A stretch of 64,000 nt of DNA from NCBI RefSeq assembly GCF_030542105.1, contig NZ_JAUOFB010000001.1, forward strand, positions 992,001-1,056,000. Direction: 5' to 3'. How positions within the stretch are numbered: the first letter of the stretch is position 1; every line of letters begins with the position of its first letter. Below are positions 24,609 to 31,878 of the stretch, one piece after another. A program made the position numbers and the translations under genes. This DNA is from Hymenobacter sp. BT730 (GTDB taxonomy: Bacteria; Bacteroidota; Bacteroidia; Cytophagales; Hymenobacteraceae). Under the pieces are notes generated by a model, which saw nothing but the letters and a program-made list of their open reading frames with translations, was not told where the DNA came from and did not search any database.

Positions 24609-26530
24609 CCCCTCATCTCAATTATAGTGACCTGCTGGAAACGCTGCCAGCTCCTCCTTCGCTATACTCTCCTAAGGACACATTGCCTGACAACCGCACT
24701 GAAAACCAAGCTTCTCAGCATGCTACTGATGCCCTGACATGGTGCCTGCAGCACTTCAGTAGCGGACCATCGCCCCAGGGCGAAAACAGCGGCCGTAATA
24801 ACTGGCTGACTAAGCTTACCCTGTTCTGTAATGAGCGGGGTGTCCCTCGGGACGAACTGCTTTCCTGGGCTCTGCAGCACTGCGATGGGCCCGGACATGG
24901 CCCGGAGCGCATCAAACCAACCATTGAGGGTATCTACAATCGACATCAGGCGGCTCATAACTGCAGGCCATACATGGCAGATGGTAAGCTTCGCGGTATG
25001 TATCCTCCGTTACCAGTTACTGCCGAGGAGTGGGGTTTGCCTCTGCCGGTGGTGCCGGCGTTGCTGCCGGTGCCTGTCTTTGATAAGTCGCTCTTTCCGC
25101 CCCCGCTGCGGCCGGCGCTGCTTGACATTGCCCACCGGATGCAGAGCCCACCGGACTGGCTGGGAATGGGCGCGCTGACGATGCTGGGCTCGCTGATCGG
25201 TACTCGGTGCGGTATCTGGCCCAAGCAGCAGGATACCTCCTGGAAGGAAGTGCCCAATCTGTGGGGGGCCATTATTGCCGAACCCTCCCGGTTAAAGACG
25301 CCGACCCTGAACGCCGCCATTGCCCCGCTGAAGCGGCTGGAGAAAGAGGCGCAGGCTGCCTATGTCCAAGCAGAAAAGGAGCATGCCGCCGACGCGGAGG
25401 TGCTGAAAATCCGCCGGGAAGCACTCCGGTCAGCGATGGGTGCAGCGGCGAAGAAAAAGGCATGGGAAGAGCTGGAGAAGCTGAAGCAGGAATTACTGGA
25501 ACTCGATGCCGTAGCCCTGCCTGCCCCTCCCCGCTATCTGGCCAATGACTGCACGGTGGAGAAGCTCACCGAACTGCTGGGAGAGAATCCGCGCGGGCTG
25601 CTGATGTTTCGCGATGAGCTGACCGGGCTGCTGCAGAGCTGGGAAAAGCAGGGCCATGAAAATGATCGAGCCTTTTATCTGGAGGGGTGGAACGGGACGA
25701 GCAGCTACAGCTCGGATCGGATCGGCCGGGGCACGACACTGGTGCCGCATTGCTGCCTCTCGCTGCTGGGCGGCATTCAGCCGGATAAGATAGAGCCCTA
25801 TCTGGCGCAGACGGTACGTGGGCAGAATGACGGGATGCTGCAGCGCCTGCAACTGCTTTCCTGGCCTGATGCCCGCCCCTATCACTATGTGGATGCGGCC
25901 CCGAATGCGCAGGCCCAGGACGAACTGCAGGAACTACTGCGACGACTGGATACGCTGGATGTTACCCTTGTCGGAGCCCATCTGCTCCCCGGGGAAGCCA
26001 TTCCCTGTTTCCACTTCGAGAGCGGAGCGCAGCTGGTCTTCATTGAGTGGCTGACCGCGCTGGAGAGGAAGCTGACCACCCCTGGCGAACTGCCCGCGCT
26101 GGTGCAGCATCTGGCCAAATACCGGAAGCTGCTGCCCTGCCTGGCGCTGGTATTCCACCTACTGGACATTGTCGCAGAGGGTGTCACCGGCCCTGTGAGC
26201 CTGTCCGCGCTGCAGCTGGCTATCCGCTGGTGTACCTATCTGGAGGCGCATGCCCGCCGTCTGTATGGCTATGGTGCCAGTGCCCAGCGCAGTGCGGCCG
26301 CACTGGGGGAGCAGCTGCAGCGGCGGACGGCCCTGCCCACCCCGTTTACGGCCAGAGACGTGGAACGACGAAACTGGCGGGGACTGAACAGTAAGGGTGC
26401 TGTACAGGAAGCACTGGAGGAACTGGTAGCCCTGAACTGGCTGCGGGAGGTTCCGGTGGCAGCAAAGCCTACCGGCCGGCCACCCGCTCCCGCCTATCAG
26501 CCCAATCCGCTGCTGTTATCCAGTAATTAG
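24605..26530 (+). CDS. DUF3987 replication protein
   Basis: A 641-residue protein. An N-terminal helical region (about 35-120, GENSGRNNWLTKLTLFCNER) resembles the primase C-terminal PriCT domain. The DUF3987 body follows: MGALTMLGSLIGTR, AEPSRLKTPTLNAAI where helicases have a P-loop, then a coiled coil (about 245-300), LLMFRDELTGLL as the acidic B-like motif and GIQPDKIEPYL. The family is tied to plasmid and element replication and is probably a degenerate helicase: the A-loop reads EPSRLKTPT, not a canonical GKS/T. The last codons (APAYQPNPLLLSSN) recur as a fragment at 31134-31178. Confidence 0.82.
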   Translation: MTPHLNYSDLLETLPAPPSLYSPKDTLPDNRTENQASQHATDALTWCLQHFSSGPSPQGENSGRNNWLTKLTLFCNERGVPRDELLSWALQHCDGPGHGPERIKPTIEGIYNRHQAAHNCRPYMADGKLRGMYPPLPVTAEEWGLPLPVVPALLPVPVFDKSLFPPPLRPALLDIAHRMQSPPDWLGMGALTMLGSLIGTRCGIWPKQQDTSWKEVPNLWGAIIAEPSRLKTPTLNAAIAPLKRLEKEAQAAYVQAEKEHAADAEVLKIRREALRSAMGAAAKKKAWEELEKLKQELLELDAVALPAPPRYLANDCTVEKLTELLGENPRGLLMFRDELTGLLQSWEKQGHENDRAFYLEGWNGTSSYSSDRIGRGTTLVPHCCLSLLGGIQPDKIEPYLAQTVRGQNDGMLQRLQLLSWPDARPYHYVDAAPNAQAQDELQELLRRLDTLDVTLVGAHLLPGEAIPCFHFESGAQLVFIEWLTALERKLTTPGELPALVQHLAKYRKLLPCLALVFHLLDIVAEGVTGPVSLSALQLAIRWCTYLEAHARRLYGYGASAQRSAAALGEQLQRRTALPTPFTARDVERRNWRGLNSKGAVQEALEELVALNWLREVPVAAKPTGRPPAPAYQPNPLLLSSN

Positions 26531-26536
26531 GATCTG

Positions 26537-26586
26537 CCCCACTGACTAAACCGACGAAAGCCCTTTTGTCGGTTTAGTCAGTGGGG
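26537..26586. repeat. perfect 19-bp palindrome (hairpin) after DUF3987
   Basis: CCCCACTGACTAAACCGAC and its exact complement separated by 12 nt. There is no T-run after the stem, so it is not an ordinary terminator. A cruciform or single-strand-origin role fits the adjacent replication gene. Confidence 0.8.
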
Positions 26587-26911
26587 TATCTGGTACTGAA
26601 AAGGAAATTAGTGAGGTTTCACAGCAAGCATAATCCTTACAAGCCGTTTGCTGAAAATATTTTGCTCCTGTGCTTTTACGCGGAACCGCTCCTGAGAGCT
26701 TCTAGCCCCTGATGAAAAGTAGCCGAGATAACCTGTTTGCCTCCCAGTAAATAGTGCTCTGGCAGTGGCAAAAACGGTGTTTAAGCCCATAGGCGTTAAA
26801 TGTCAATCCCTTCTTCAGAAAGTTGGTGAGAGAGACTCATAATGATGGGGTAGTTCATAAAAAGGTGGGGGTATTTGGCAGAAAATGAAACGCAAAAGGC
26901 AGACTGGGTAC

Positions 26912-26925
26912 CTCCAATTATGGAG
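26912..26925. other. small covarying hairpin in copy A
   Basis: CTCCA-ATTA-TGGAG. The equivalent in copy B (31562-31575) is CTTCA-ATTA-TGAAG: one C-G pair has become T-A on both arms, which indicates selection on the pairing. Confidence 0.5.
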
Positions 26926-27171
26926 TATTTACTTTTTTTTGATGCTCCACCAGCTATTGAAAAATTACTCGAGCGGTGCTTTCTCCACAGCCAAACCCAT
27001 ACCCAGGTTTCAAAAGCATTGCAACCACTAGTAAATCTTCATCACCTTAAGGGCTAATAAATTTCACTTATCGGGCCTTATCCTAATACTGATTATTGGC
27101 CTTGGTTAAAAGTTTGGTACAACGGTTAAACGAGCGGGCCGGCTGGGAGCTCCGATACTTACGTGCCCTTC

Positions 27172-27714
27172 TTACTTGGGCCGAGTGGTCCAGGTGGGTT
27201 TCGTCACCTCATACACGAAGTTGAGCTTGGGCTGCTCGCCATAATAGGTCACCTCCTGCTCGGACACCTTGGTGGCGCCTAGGCGCTGGATGGCAATTTG
27301 TGACCGCACGTTGTCGGCCCCGATGTGAAAGCGCACCGTCTCCACAAACTGAAACACGTAGTCAAGCAATAAGGCCTTGACGGCCTGGTTGATGCCTTTC
27401 CCCCAGGACGGCGTTCCGTAGAAGGTATAGCCGATGAATATACTGTTGTCCTGTGGGTTATAATCGTACAGACGAGTACTGCCGAGTGTGGCACCCGTCC
27501 CCTTATCCACGATTTTGAAGGCGCCTTTGCTCTGCATAGCCCCCTCGAAGAAGGTCGTGAAGGCCGGCTGTTGCCAGCGGTCCTTGTTGGGATGCTGCTC
27601 CCAAATCTTGGGGTCAGCGGCTACCGCGTAGAGGACCTGAAAATCATCTGCCTGCAAGGGCAGTAACCGGATAATGTCGGTTTCCAGAACGGGTTGCTGT
27701 GAAAAAGCAGGCAT
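27172..27714 (-). CDS. GNAT acetyltransferase (RimJ/RimL-like)
   Basis: A 180-residue N-acetyltransferase. LETDIIRLLPLQADDFQVLY at the start and the acetyl-CoA segment YGTPSWGKGINQAVKALLLD (variant of Q/RxxGxG/A) identify the family. It is closest in layout to RimJ/RimL-type proteins that acetylate protein N-termini or small amines. The frame is open to 27921, but the ATG at 27714 (MPAFSQQPV) begins the domain. It is the last of four minus-strand genes in the cargo module. The substrate is unknown. Confidence 0.87.
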   Translation of the reverse strand: MPAFSQQPVLETDIIRLLPLQADDFQVLYAVAADPKIWEQHPNKDRWQQPAFTTFFEGAMQSKGAFKIVDKGTGATLGSTRLYDYNPQDNSIFIGYTFYGTPSWGKGINQAVKALLLDYVFQFVETVRFHIGADNVRSQIAIQRLGATKVSEQEVTYYGEQPKLNFVYEVTKPTWTTRPK

Positions 27715-27835
27715 AAAGAAAAAACAAGGGATGAATACGGTCGTGCAGTGCGGTGCGGCGAGTCCAGTGGGGGAAGAGTTTCTTCGAACTACTCGCGCTA
27801 GACCAGGCCAGTTGGCCTGTTCTGGGTCGGACCGT

Positions 27836-28342
27836 CTAACTACCAGTGGGCGGGGTGGTAAGCGCCAGCAGCGCATCGCCACTGAGGCTATAGTCCACCC
27901 AAACGGGGTTGGCCTGCGCACCCAGGCGCTCGTAGAAGCGTCGTCCGGCCTCGTTCCAGGCCGCCACGGCCCAGCGTATCGCTCCGCAGCCGTGCGCTAC
28001 GGCGGCCCGCGCCGCGGCACGCATTAATTCCTCGCCCAGGTGATGCCCCCGGTAAGATTCGGCGACAAACAGCTCTTTGATAAAGAGTGTGGGCCGGGCG
28101 CTGGCGGTGAAAGGGATGAAATAATACACCAGCAGGCCCCCCAGGTGCCCCTCATCGTGGCGGGCCACCAAGCAGTAGAAATCGGGCGGCTGCTGGGAGA
28201 AACCCTGCCGGTAGAGCACGTCGGCCGTGACAGCGAACGTGTCGCGGTAGTGCTCAAAGTCGGCCAGTCCCTCCATCAGCGGTAACAGGGCGGGAATGTC
28301 GGCGGCCGTGGCTAAGTCCACGCGGAAAGGTGAAGTAGGCAT
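27836..28342 (-). CDS. GNAT acetyltransferase
   Basis: A 168-residue GNAT protein. RVDLATAADIPALLPLMEGL is the first helix, and ELFVAESYRGHHLGEELMRA carries the acetyl-CoA-binding R-G-x-x-L-G loop. AVAAWNEAGRRFYERLGAQ is the C-terminal motif seen in diamine/aminoglycoside-type acetyltransferases. It starts 10 bp after the stop of the EamA transporter gene and is likely co-transcribed with it. A detoxification role together with the two transporters is plausible. Confidence 0.9.
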   Translation of the reverse strand: MPTSPFRVDLATAADIPALLPLMEGLADFEHYRDTFAVTADVLYRQGFSQQPPDFYCLVARHDEGHLGGLLVYYFIPFTASARPTLFIKELFVAESYRGHHLGEELMRAAARAAVAHGCGAIRWAVAAWNEAGRRFYERLGAQANPVWVDYSLSGDALLALTTPPTGS

Positions 28343-28352
28343 GTTGGGCAGG

Positions 28353-29291
28353 CTACGGTAAGGAGGTTAGGGTAGAATTCTGAATGGGCGGAACGGGCGC
28401 TTTGGCCGGCTTCAGGCGGCGCTCCCAGCCGTACAGCTTTACCTCCGCAAGCACCATCGCCCCGAAAATAAGCATTCCCCCCACTACCGTGCGGGGCGTA
28501 AGGGTTTCGTGCAGCAACACGGCCCCCGCAAGGGCCGCGAAAATGGGTTCGCCTAAGTGAGTGAGGGCCACTTTTTCTTCGCTCAGGTATTGCTGGGCAT
28601 AATGTTGCACCCCGTACCCGTAGGCCGTGGCCAGCAGCGCCGAGAAGCCAATGGCTTGCCAGAACGCTCCGGCCGCCGGCATGGCCAACGGGTAGCCCGC
28701 GCCCCAGCCCGCAAGACGGGCCAGCCCCGCGCAGCCGAGCAGCTGCACCACGAGCATCGCCATCAAGTGCGGCTCTCGGGCCGTTCGTCCCCCCAGCAGC
28801 ACGTAGCCGGCAAAGGCCACGGCGCAGGCGAGTATCCACCCGTCGCCTGCGTGCAGATGCCAGCTCCCCGGCATGGCCACCACGTAGAGGCCGACTAGAG
28901 CCAGCGTGCCCGCCGCCCACATCTTGGGCTCCACGGCTTGTCGATAGAGCAGGGCCTTGCCCAGCGGCACCAGCAACACGCTCAGGCCGGTGAGAAAAGC
29001 CGCATTGGCGGCGCTGGTGGTTTGCAGGCCGATGGTTTGCAGGGTGCTGCCCAAGAACTGTGGCAGGGCCAGCAACAGCCCCCAGCCCACCGGGCGCCAC
29101 GTCAGTTGGGCGAGTTGGCGGGGAAACAGCAGGGCAACGGCAGCCGCGGCCATCAAAAATTTATAGGTCTGAAAGCTGTAGGGGTCAGCGTAGCTCACCC
29201 CGGCCTTGACCACCGGGTAGGAGATGCCCCAAAAAGCCGTGCCCAGCAGCAGCAGGCCCAGAAAAAGTGGTTTCTTTGGCATGGACGTCAC
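28353..29291 (-). CDS. EamA/DMT family transporter
   Basis: A 312-residue inner-membrane protein with ten hydrophobic segments in two EamA repeats (first repeat GTAFWGISYPVVKAG; second repeat LSEEKVALTHLGEPIFAALA). DMT exporters move amino acids, metabolites or drugs out of the cell. The longest frame begins with GTG at 29291, 2 bp from the upstream GNAT stop; ATG at 29282 (MPKKPLFL) is an alternative start. It lies in a four-gene minus-strand operon with two GNATs immediately around it. Confidence 0.9.
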   Translation of the reverse strand: MTSMPKKPLFLGLLLLGTAFWGISYPVVKAGVSYADPYSFQTYKFLMAAAAVALLFPRQLAQLTWRPVGWGLLLALPQFLGSTLQTIGLQTTSAANAAFLTGLSVLLVPLGKALLYRQAVEPKMWAAGTLALVGLYVVAMPGSWHLHAGDGWILACAVAFAGYVLLGGRTAREPHLMAMLVVQLLGCAGLARLAGWGAGYPLAMPAAGAFWQAIGFSALLATAYGYGVQHYAQQYLSEEKVALTHLGEPIFAALAGAVLLHETLTPRTVVGGMLIFGAMVLAEVKLYGWERRLKPAKAPVPPIQNSTLTSLP

Positions 29292-29293
29292 CG

Positions 29294-29824
29294 CTACTGG
29301 TTGATGGGCAGGGGCAGCCTCATCATAATATCGGTCTGCTCGTCCTCACCGAGCTTGAAAACGTGCTTGTCGAAGGCGATAAAGCCATTTTTCTCATAGA
29401 AGCGGATGGCACGCGGGTTTTCTTCCCACACCCCGAGCCACAGGCACTCGGCCCGCGCCTGCGTGGCCAGGTGCAGCGCTTGCTCGTAGAGCAGCTGCCC
29501 CACACGCTGGCCGTGAAATTCCTGCAGCACATAGATGCGTTCGAGTTCCAGGGCGTTGGGGGCGTGTTGCTCGGTTTGCGCCGGGCCGGTGTTGACTTTT
29601 AGGTAGCCAATAACGCGGCCCGCCTGCTCGGCGAAGTAGAAGGCGGAGTGCGGCTCTTGCAACTCCGTGGTTAGCTTTTCGGTCGCAAAGCCTTCTTCCA
29701 GGTAGGCGCGCATGTTTTCTTCGGAATTGCTGGCGGCGAACGTTTCGAAAAACGTTTGGCGGCCGATGTGCTGCAACTGGCTAACGTCAGCTGGAGTAGC
29801 TTGGCGGAGGGTGATGGGTTCCAT
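29294..29824 (-). CDS. GNAT acetyltransferase
   Basis: A 176-residue GNAT. The N-terminal GRQTFFETFAASNSEENM motif and the YVLQEFHGQRVGQLLYEQAL acetyl-CoA loop place it with a Bacteroidota GNAT group. The chromosomal protein at 40594-41130 belongs to the same group (shared GRQTF-ETFAA and the LGVWE-N-RAI-FY motif). The ATG at 29824 is preferred over an upstream in-frame ATG at 29881 because the domain begins directly after it. It is the first gene of the minus-strand operon and is divergent from the Crp-type regulator. Confidence 0.9.
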   Translation of the reverse strand: MEPITLRQATPADVSQLQHIGRQTFFETFAASNSEENMRAYLEEGFATEKLTTELQEPHSAFYFAEQAGRVIGYLKVNTGPAQTEQHAPNALELERIYVLQEFHGQRVGQLLYEQALHLATQARAECLWLGVWEENPRAIRFYEKNGFIAFDKHVFKLGEDEQTDIMMRLPLPINQ

Positions 29825-29897
29825 AGGGGAGTCGTTGAAGTATAAAAAGTCGGCAAGGCGGAGCCCCACCAGAAAAAGCATCGGTTATCTTGCGGGC

Positions 29898-30473
29898 GTG
29901 TCCCCAAACCTGACCCTTTCCGAGATTCTGCTTGCTACGCACCCGTTGCCGCCCGCTTCGCTGGAGAAGCTGCTGGCGCTGGCCGAATACGTGGAACTGC
30001 CGAAGGGTGCCGTCTTGTTTCGGGACGACGCGCTGGCCCACCACGTGTATGTGGTGCAGCGCGGCTTGGCGCGGGTGTATGCCCGACGAGAGGACCGGGA
30101 GGTTACGTTTTGGTTTTCCGAAGAGGGGTCTGTTTTGGCCTCAATTCGGGGCTATACCGAGCAGGCCGTGAGCTACGAGACGATGGAACTGCTGGAAGAC
30201 AGCGGCCTGTTTCGCCTCAACATGCGGGCGCTGCACGCCTTGTACGGGGAGGATATCCACCTGGCCAACTGGGGGCGGGTGCTGGTCGAGCGCGTGTGGC
30301 AGCAAACCGAGCAGCAGCTCATTGCCCGGCAGTTTCGTACCGCGGAGGAACGCTACGCGGACTTGCTGCGTCACAGCCCGCACCTGCTGCACCGCGTGGC
30401 GCTGGGGCACCTGGCGTCGTACTTGGGCATTACCCAAGTCACGCTGAGCCGCGTACGTGCCAAATTTAAGTAG
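29898..30473 (+). CDS. Crp/Fnr-family transcriptional regulator
   Basis: A 191-residue regulator. An N-terminal cyclic-nucleotide-binding-like beta barrel (YVELPKGAVLFRDDALAHHV, YVVQRGLARVYA) is followed by a C-terminal helix-turn-helix (LASYLGITQVTLSRVRAKF). The start is the GTG at 29898; the frame is open further upstream but that would overlap the divergent GNAT gene. With only ~73 bp between the two start codons, it probably controls the GNAT-EamA operon. The effector residues for cAMP are not evident. Confidence 0.85.
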   Translation: MSPNLTLSEILLATHPLPPASLEKLLALAEYVELPKGAVLFRDDALAHHVYVVQRGLARVYARREDREVTFWFSEEGSVLASIRGYTEQAVSYETMELLEDSGLFRLNMRALHALYGEDIHLANWGRVLVERVWQQTEQQLIARQFRTAEERYADLLRHSPHLLHRVALGHLASYLGITQVTLSRVRAKFK

Positions 30474-30481
30474 TCGCCTCA

Positions 30482-30811
30482 TCAGTAGTGTGCTACCGAT
30501 TTTAGCCCCAGTACGGACCCGATAAGGGTAACGAGAAAAAATAGGCGCGGCCCGGTCAGTGGGTCCCCAAACGCGACGACCCCGACCACCGCCGTACCCA
30601 CTGCCCCGATGCCGGTCCAGACGGCGTAGGCCGTGCCCAAGGGTATCTGCGCCAGGCTCAGGTTGAGCAAGTAAAAGCTCAGAACCGCGCACCCCCCGAA
30701 GGCGGCGTACCACCAGACCGCTTCGGCTCCAGCAGCCAGCTTCGCCTTGCCCAGGCAAAAGGCAAACGCGACTTCGGCCAACCCGGCCAGGACCAACAAC
30801 AACCATTGCAT
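30482..30811 (-). CDS. SMR-family small multidrug/guanidinium-type transporter
   Basis: A 109-residue protein with four membrane segments. Glu13 in LAGLAEVAFAF corresponds to the essential EmrE Glu14, and PLGTAYAVWTGIGAVGTAVV is the SMR signature. The family works as dimers exchanging protons for quaternary ammonium compounds or guanidinium. It is convergent with the Crp-type gene, 8 bp apart, and closes the cargo module. A lone SMR gene suggests a homodimeric transporter. Confidence 0.92.
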   Translation of the reverse strand: MQWLLLVLAGLAEVAFAFCLGKAKLAAGAEAVWWYAAFGGCAVLSFYLLNLSLAQIPLGTAYAVWTGIGAVGTAVVGVVAFGDPLTGPRLFFLVTLIGSVLGLKSVAHY

Positions 30812-31133
30812 GACGAATAGGAAATGTACTGGGACAAAGGTCTAGTCTAGCGCACACCCTTCTTTTTACCAATGTTAAAAACGCTACCAAGAGCTTACTC
30901 AGCGGCAGTGGCTAAAGTCCCATGAGACGCTCCCTGGAGAAATGCCCTCTGTGCCGCAGCGGGCCCCGCGCAGCCGCTGGCTGGATCTGTTATAGCAGCT
31001 CGTGCATTAAGTAACATAGGTTATCTCCTGTCCAACAAAGGCTCGTTTGCTGGACACTTTTCTGACCCGCCTTAACGGCCCCGAAACTCCGGTTTTTCGG
31101 GGCTATTTTTTGGACAGTCTTTTTGTAGGCCCT
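30812..31133. other. gene-free junction of the cargo module
   Basis: Upstream of the SMR gene and before repeat copy B. It holds an imperfect hairpin GTCCAACAAA / TTTGCTGGAC (31030-31055) and a terminator at 31078. No gene is seen. Confidence 0.5.
31078..31111 (+). terminator. intrinsic terminator
   Basis: A 9-bp stem GCCCCGAAA / TTTCGGGGC, an 8-nt loop, then TATTTTTT. It is not preceded by an intact plus-strand gene, so it is probably left from the gene that once preceded repeat copy B. Confidence 0.7.
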
Positions 31134-31178
31134 GCCCCCTCTTACCTTGCCAACCCCCAGCTTTTTTCCAGCAACTAG
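31134..31178 (+). pseudogene. 3' end fragment of a second DUF3987 gene
   Basis: Read in frame to the TAG at 31176-31178, the last codons give APSYLANPQLFSSN. This matches APAYQPNPLLLSSN at the end of the intact DUF3987 gene (26530). Upstream of this the similarity stops abruptly, so only the tail of the gene remains. Confidence 0.65.
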
Positions 31179-31184
31179 CATTCG

Positions 31185-31234
31185 CCCCACTGACTAAACC
31201 GACGAAAGCACTTTGGTCCGTTTAGTCAGTGGGG
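31185..31234. repeat. near-perfect palindrome, copy B
   Basis: CCCCACTGACTAAACCGAC paired with GTCCGTTTAGTCAGTGGGG: the same hairpin as at 26537-26586 with a single arm mismatch and the same 12-nt spacer length. Confidence 0.78.
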
Positions 31235-31826
31235 TATTTGGTAGTGAGAAGGAAATTCGTCTGGGGCTATAGCAGGGCCTGATGATTACAGGCCGCACCT
31301 TTCAAATATTTTTGCTCTCGTGCTTTTATGCGGAACTGCTCCTGACAGCTTCTGCCCCCTGATGAAAAGTATACGAGATAACCTGTATGCCTCCCGGTAA
31401 ATAGTGCTCTGGCAGTAGCATAAACGGCGTTTAAGCCCACTGTCGTTAAATGTCAATCCCTTCTTCAGAAAGTCGGGGAGAGAGACTCATAATGGTGGGG
31501 TAGCTGGTAGAATAGCGGGGGTATTTAGTCCAAAAAGAAACGAAAAAGCCAGACTGGGTACCTTCAATTATGAAGTATTCACTTTTTTGATGCTCCACTA
31601 GCTATTATATAAATACCCGAGCAGTGCTTTCCCCATAGCCCACCCCATATCTAGGTATGGAAAGCACTCCAGTCAGTAGTACATCTGCTTCAGCTTAAGG
31701 TCTAATAACAAAGGTTTGTCGGAATCTAAGTGAAAAGAAGATGAGGTCTAATAACTCAGACTTATCATAATTTATTCTAATCTCTAAGTTGAGCCTGTGA
31801 CAAGCTGGTCTGTACTATTAAACTAA

Positions 31827-31834
31827 TAGTTTTG
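31827..31834 (+). promoter_or_regulatory. candidate -7 promoter box for the 587-aa gene
   Basis: TAGTTTTG fits the Bacteroidota TAnnTTTG box, 45 bp before the ATG at 31879. No TTG lies at the usual upstream distance, so the call is weak. Confidence 0.35.
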
Positions 31835-31878
31835 GTAGCGCGTGGGCGTGAAACACGTTAATAGCAATATAATAAGAC

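Larger units (their letters stand above)
26485..27060. repeat. diverged long direct repeat, copy A
   Basis: From the last codons of the DUF3987 gene to the CTTAAGG-CTAATAA motif. It aligns end to end with copy B at 31134-31708 with few indels; by eye roughly four bases in five agree. It contains the 50-bp palindrome at 26537, a block TCAATCCCTTCTTCAGAAAG shared exactly with copy B, and several short hairpins. No frame is preserved in both copies without breaks, so I treat it as non-coding. It is a candidate replication origin, structured RNA or recombination target. Confidence 0.85.
31134..31708. repeat. diverged long direct repeat, copy B
   Basis: Counterpart of 26485-27060 in the same orientation. 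The two copies enclose the 4.1-kb transporter/acetyltransferase cargo. It holds a palindrome at 31185-31234 with one arm mismatch and the covarying hairpin at 31562-31575. Confidence 0.85.

Noticed and set aside
26537..26586. Reading the post-DUF3987 palindrome as a simple terminator
   Set aside because: No T-run follows the stem and the palindrome recurs at 31185 without an intact gene in front; a DNA-structure role fits better.
26608..26790. Minus-strand 60-codon frame inside repeat copy A, also partly open in copy B
   Set aside because: Amino-acid changes between copies are scattered with no clear excess of silent ones, the end is not conserved and the start is ATG in one and GTG in the other. 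Not enough to call a gene.
26875..27057. Plus-strand 60-codon frame inside repeat copy A
   Set aside because: The matching stretch in copy B has a different T-run length (six versus eight) and so is out of frame; the region behaves as non-coding DNA.
26485..31708. CRISPR or tandem-repeat explanation for the duplicated units
   Set aside because: There are only two copies, about 575 bp each and 4.1 kb apart; no short regularly spaced repeats exist here or elsewhere in the window.
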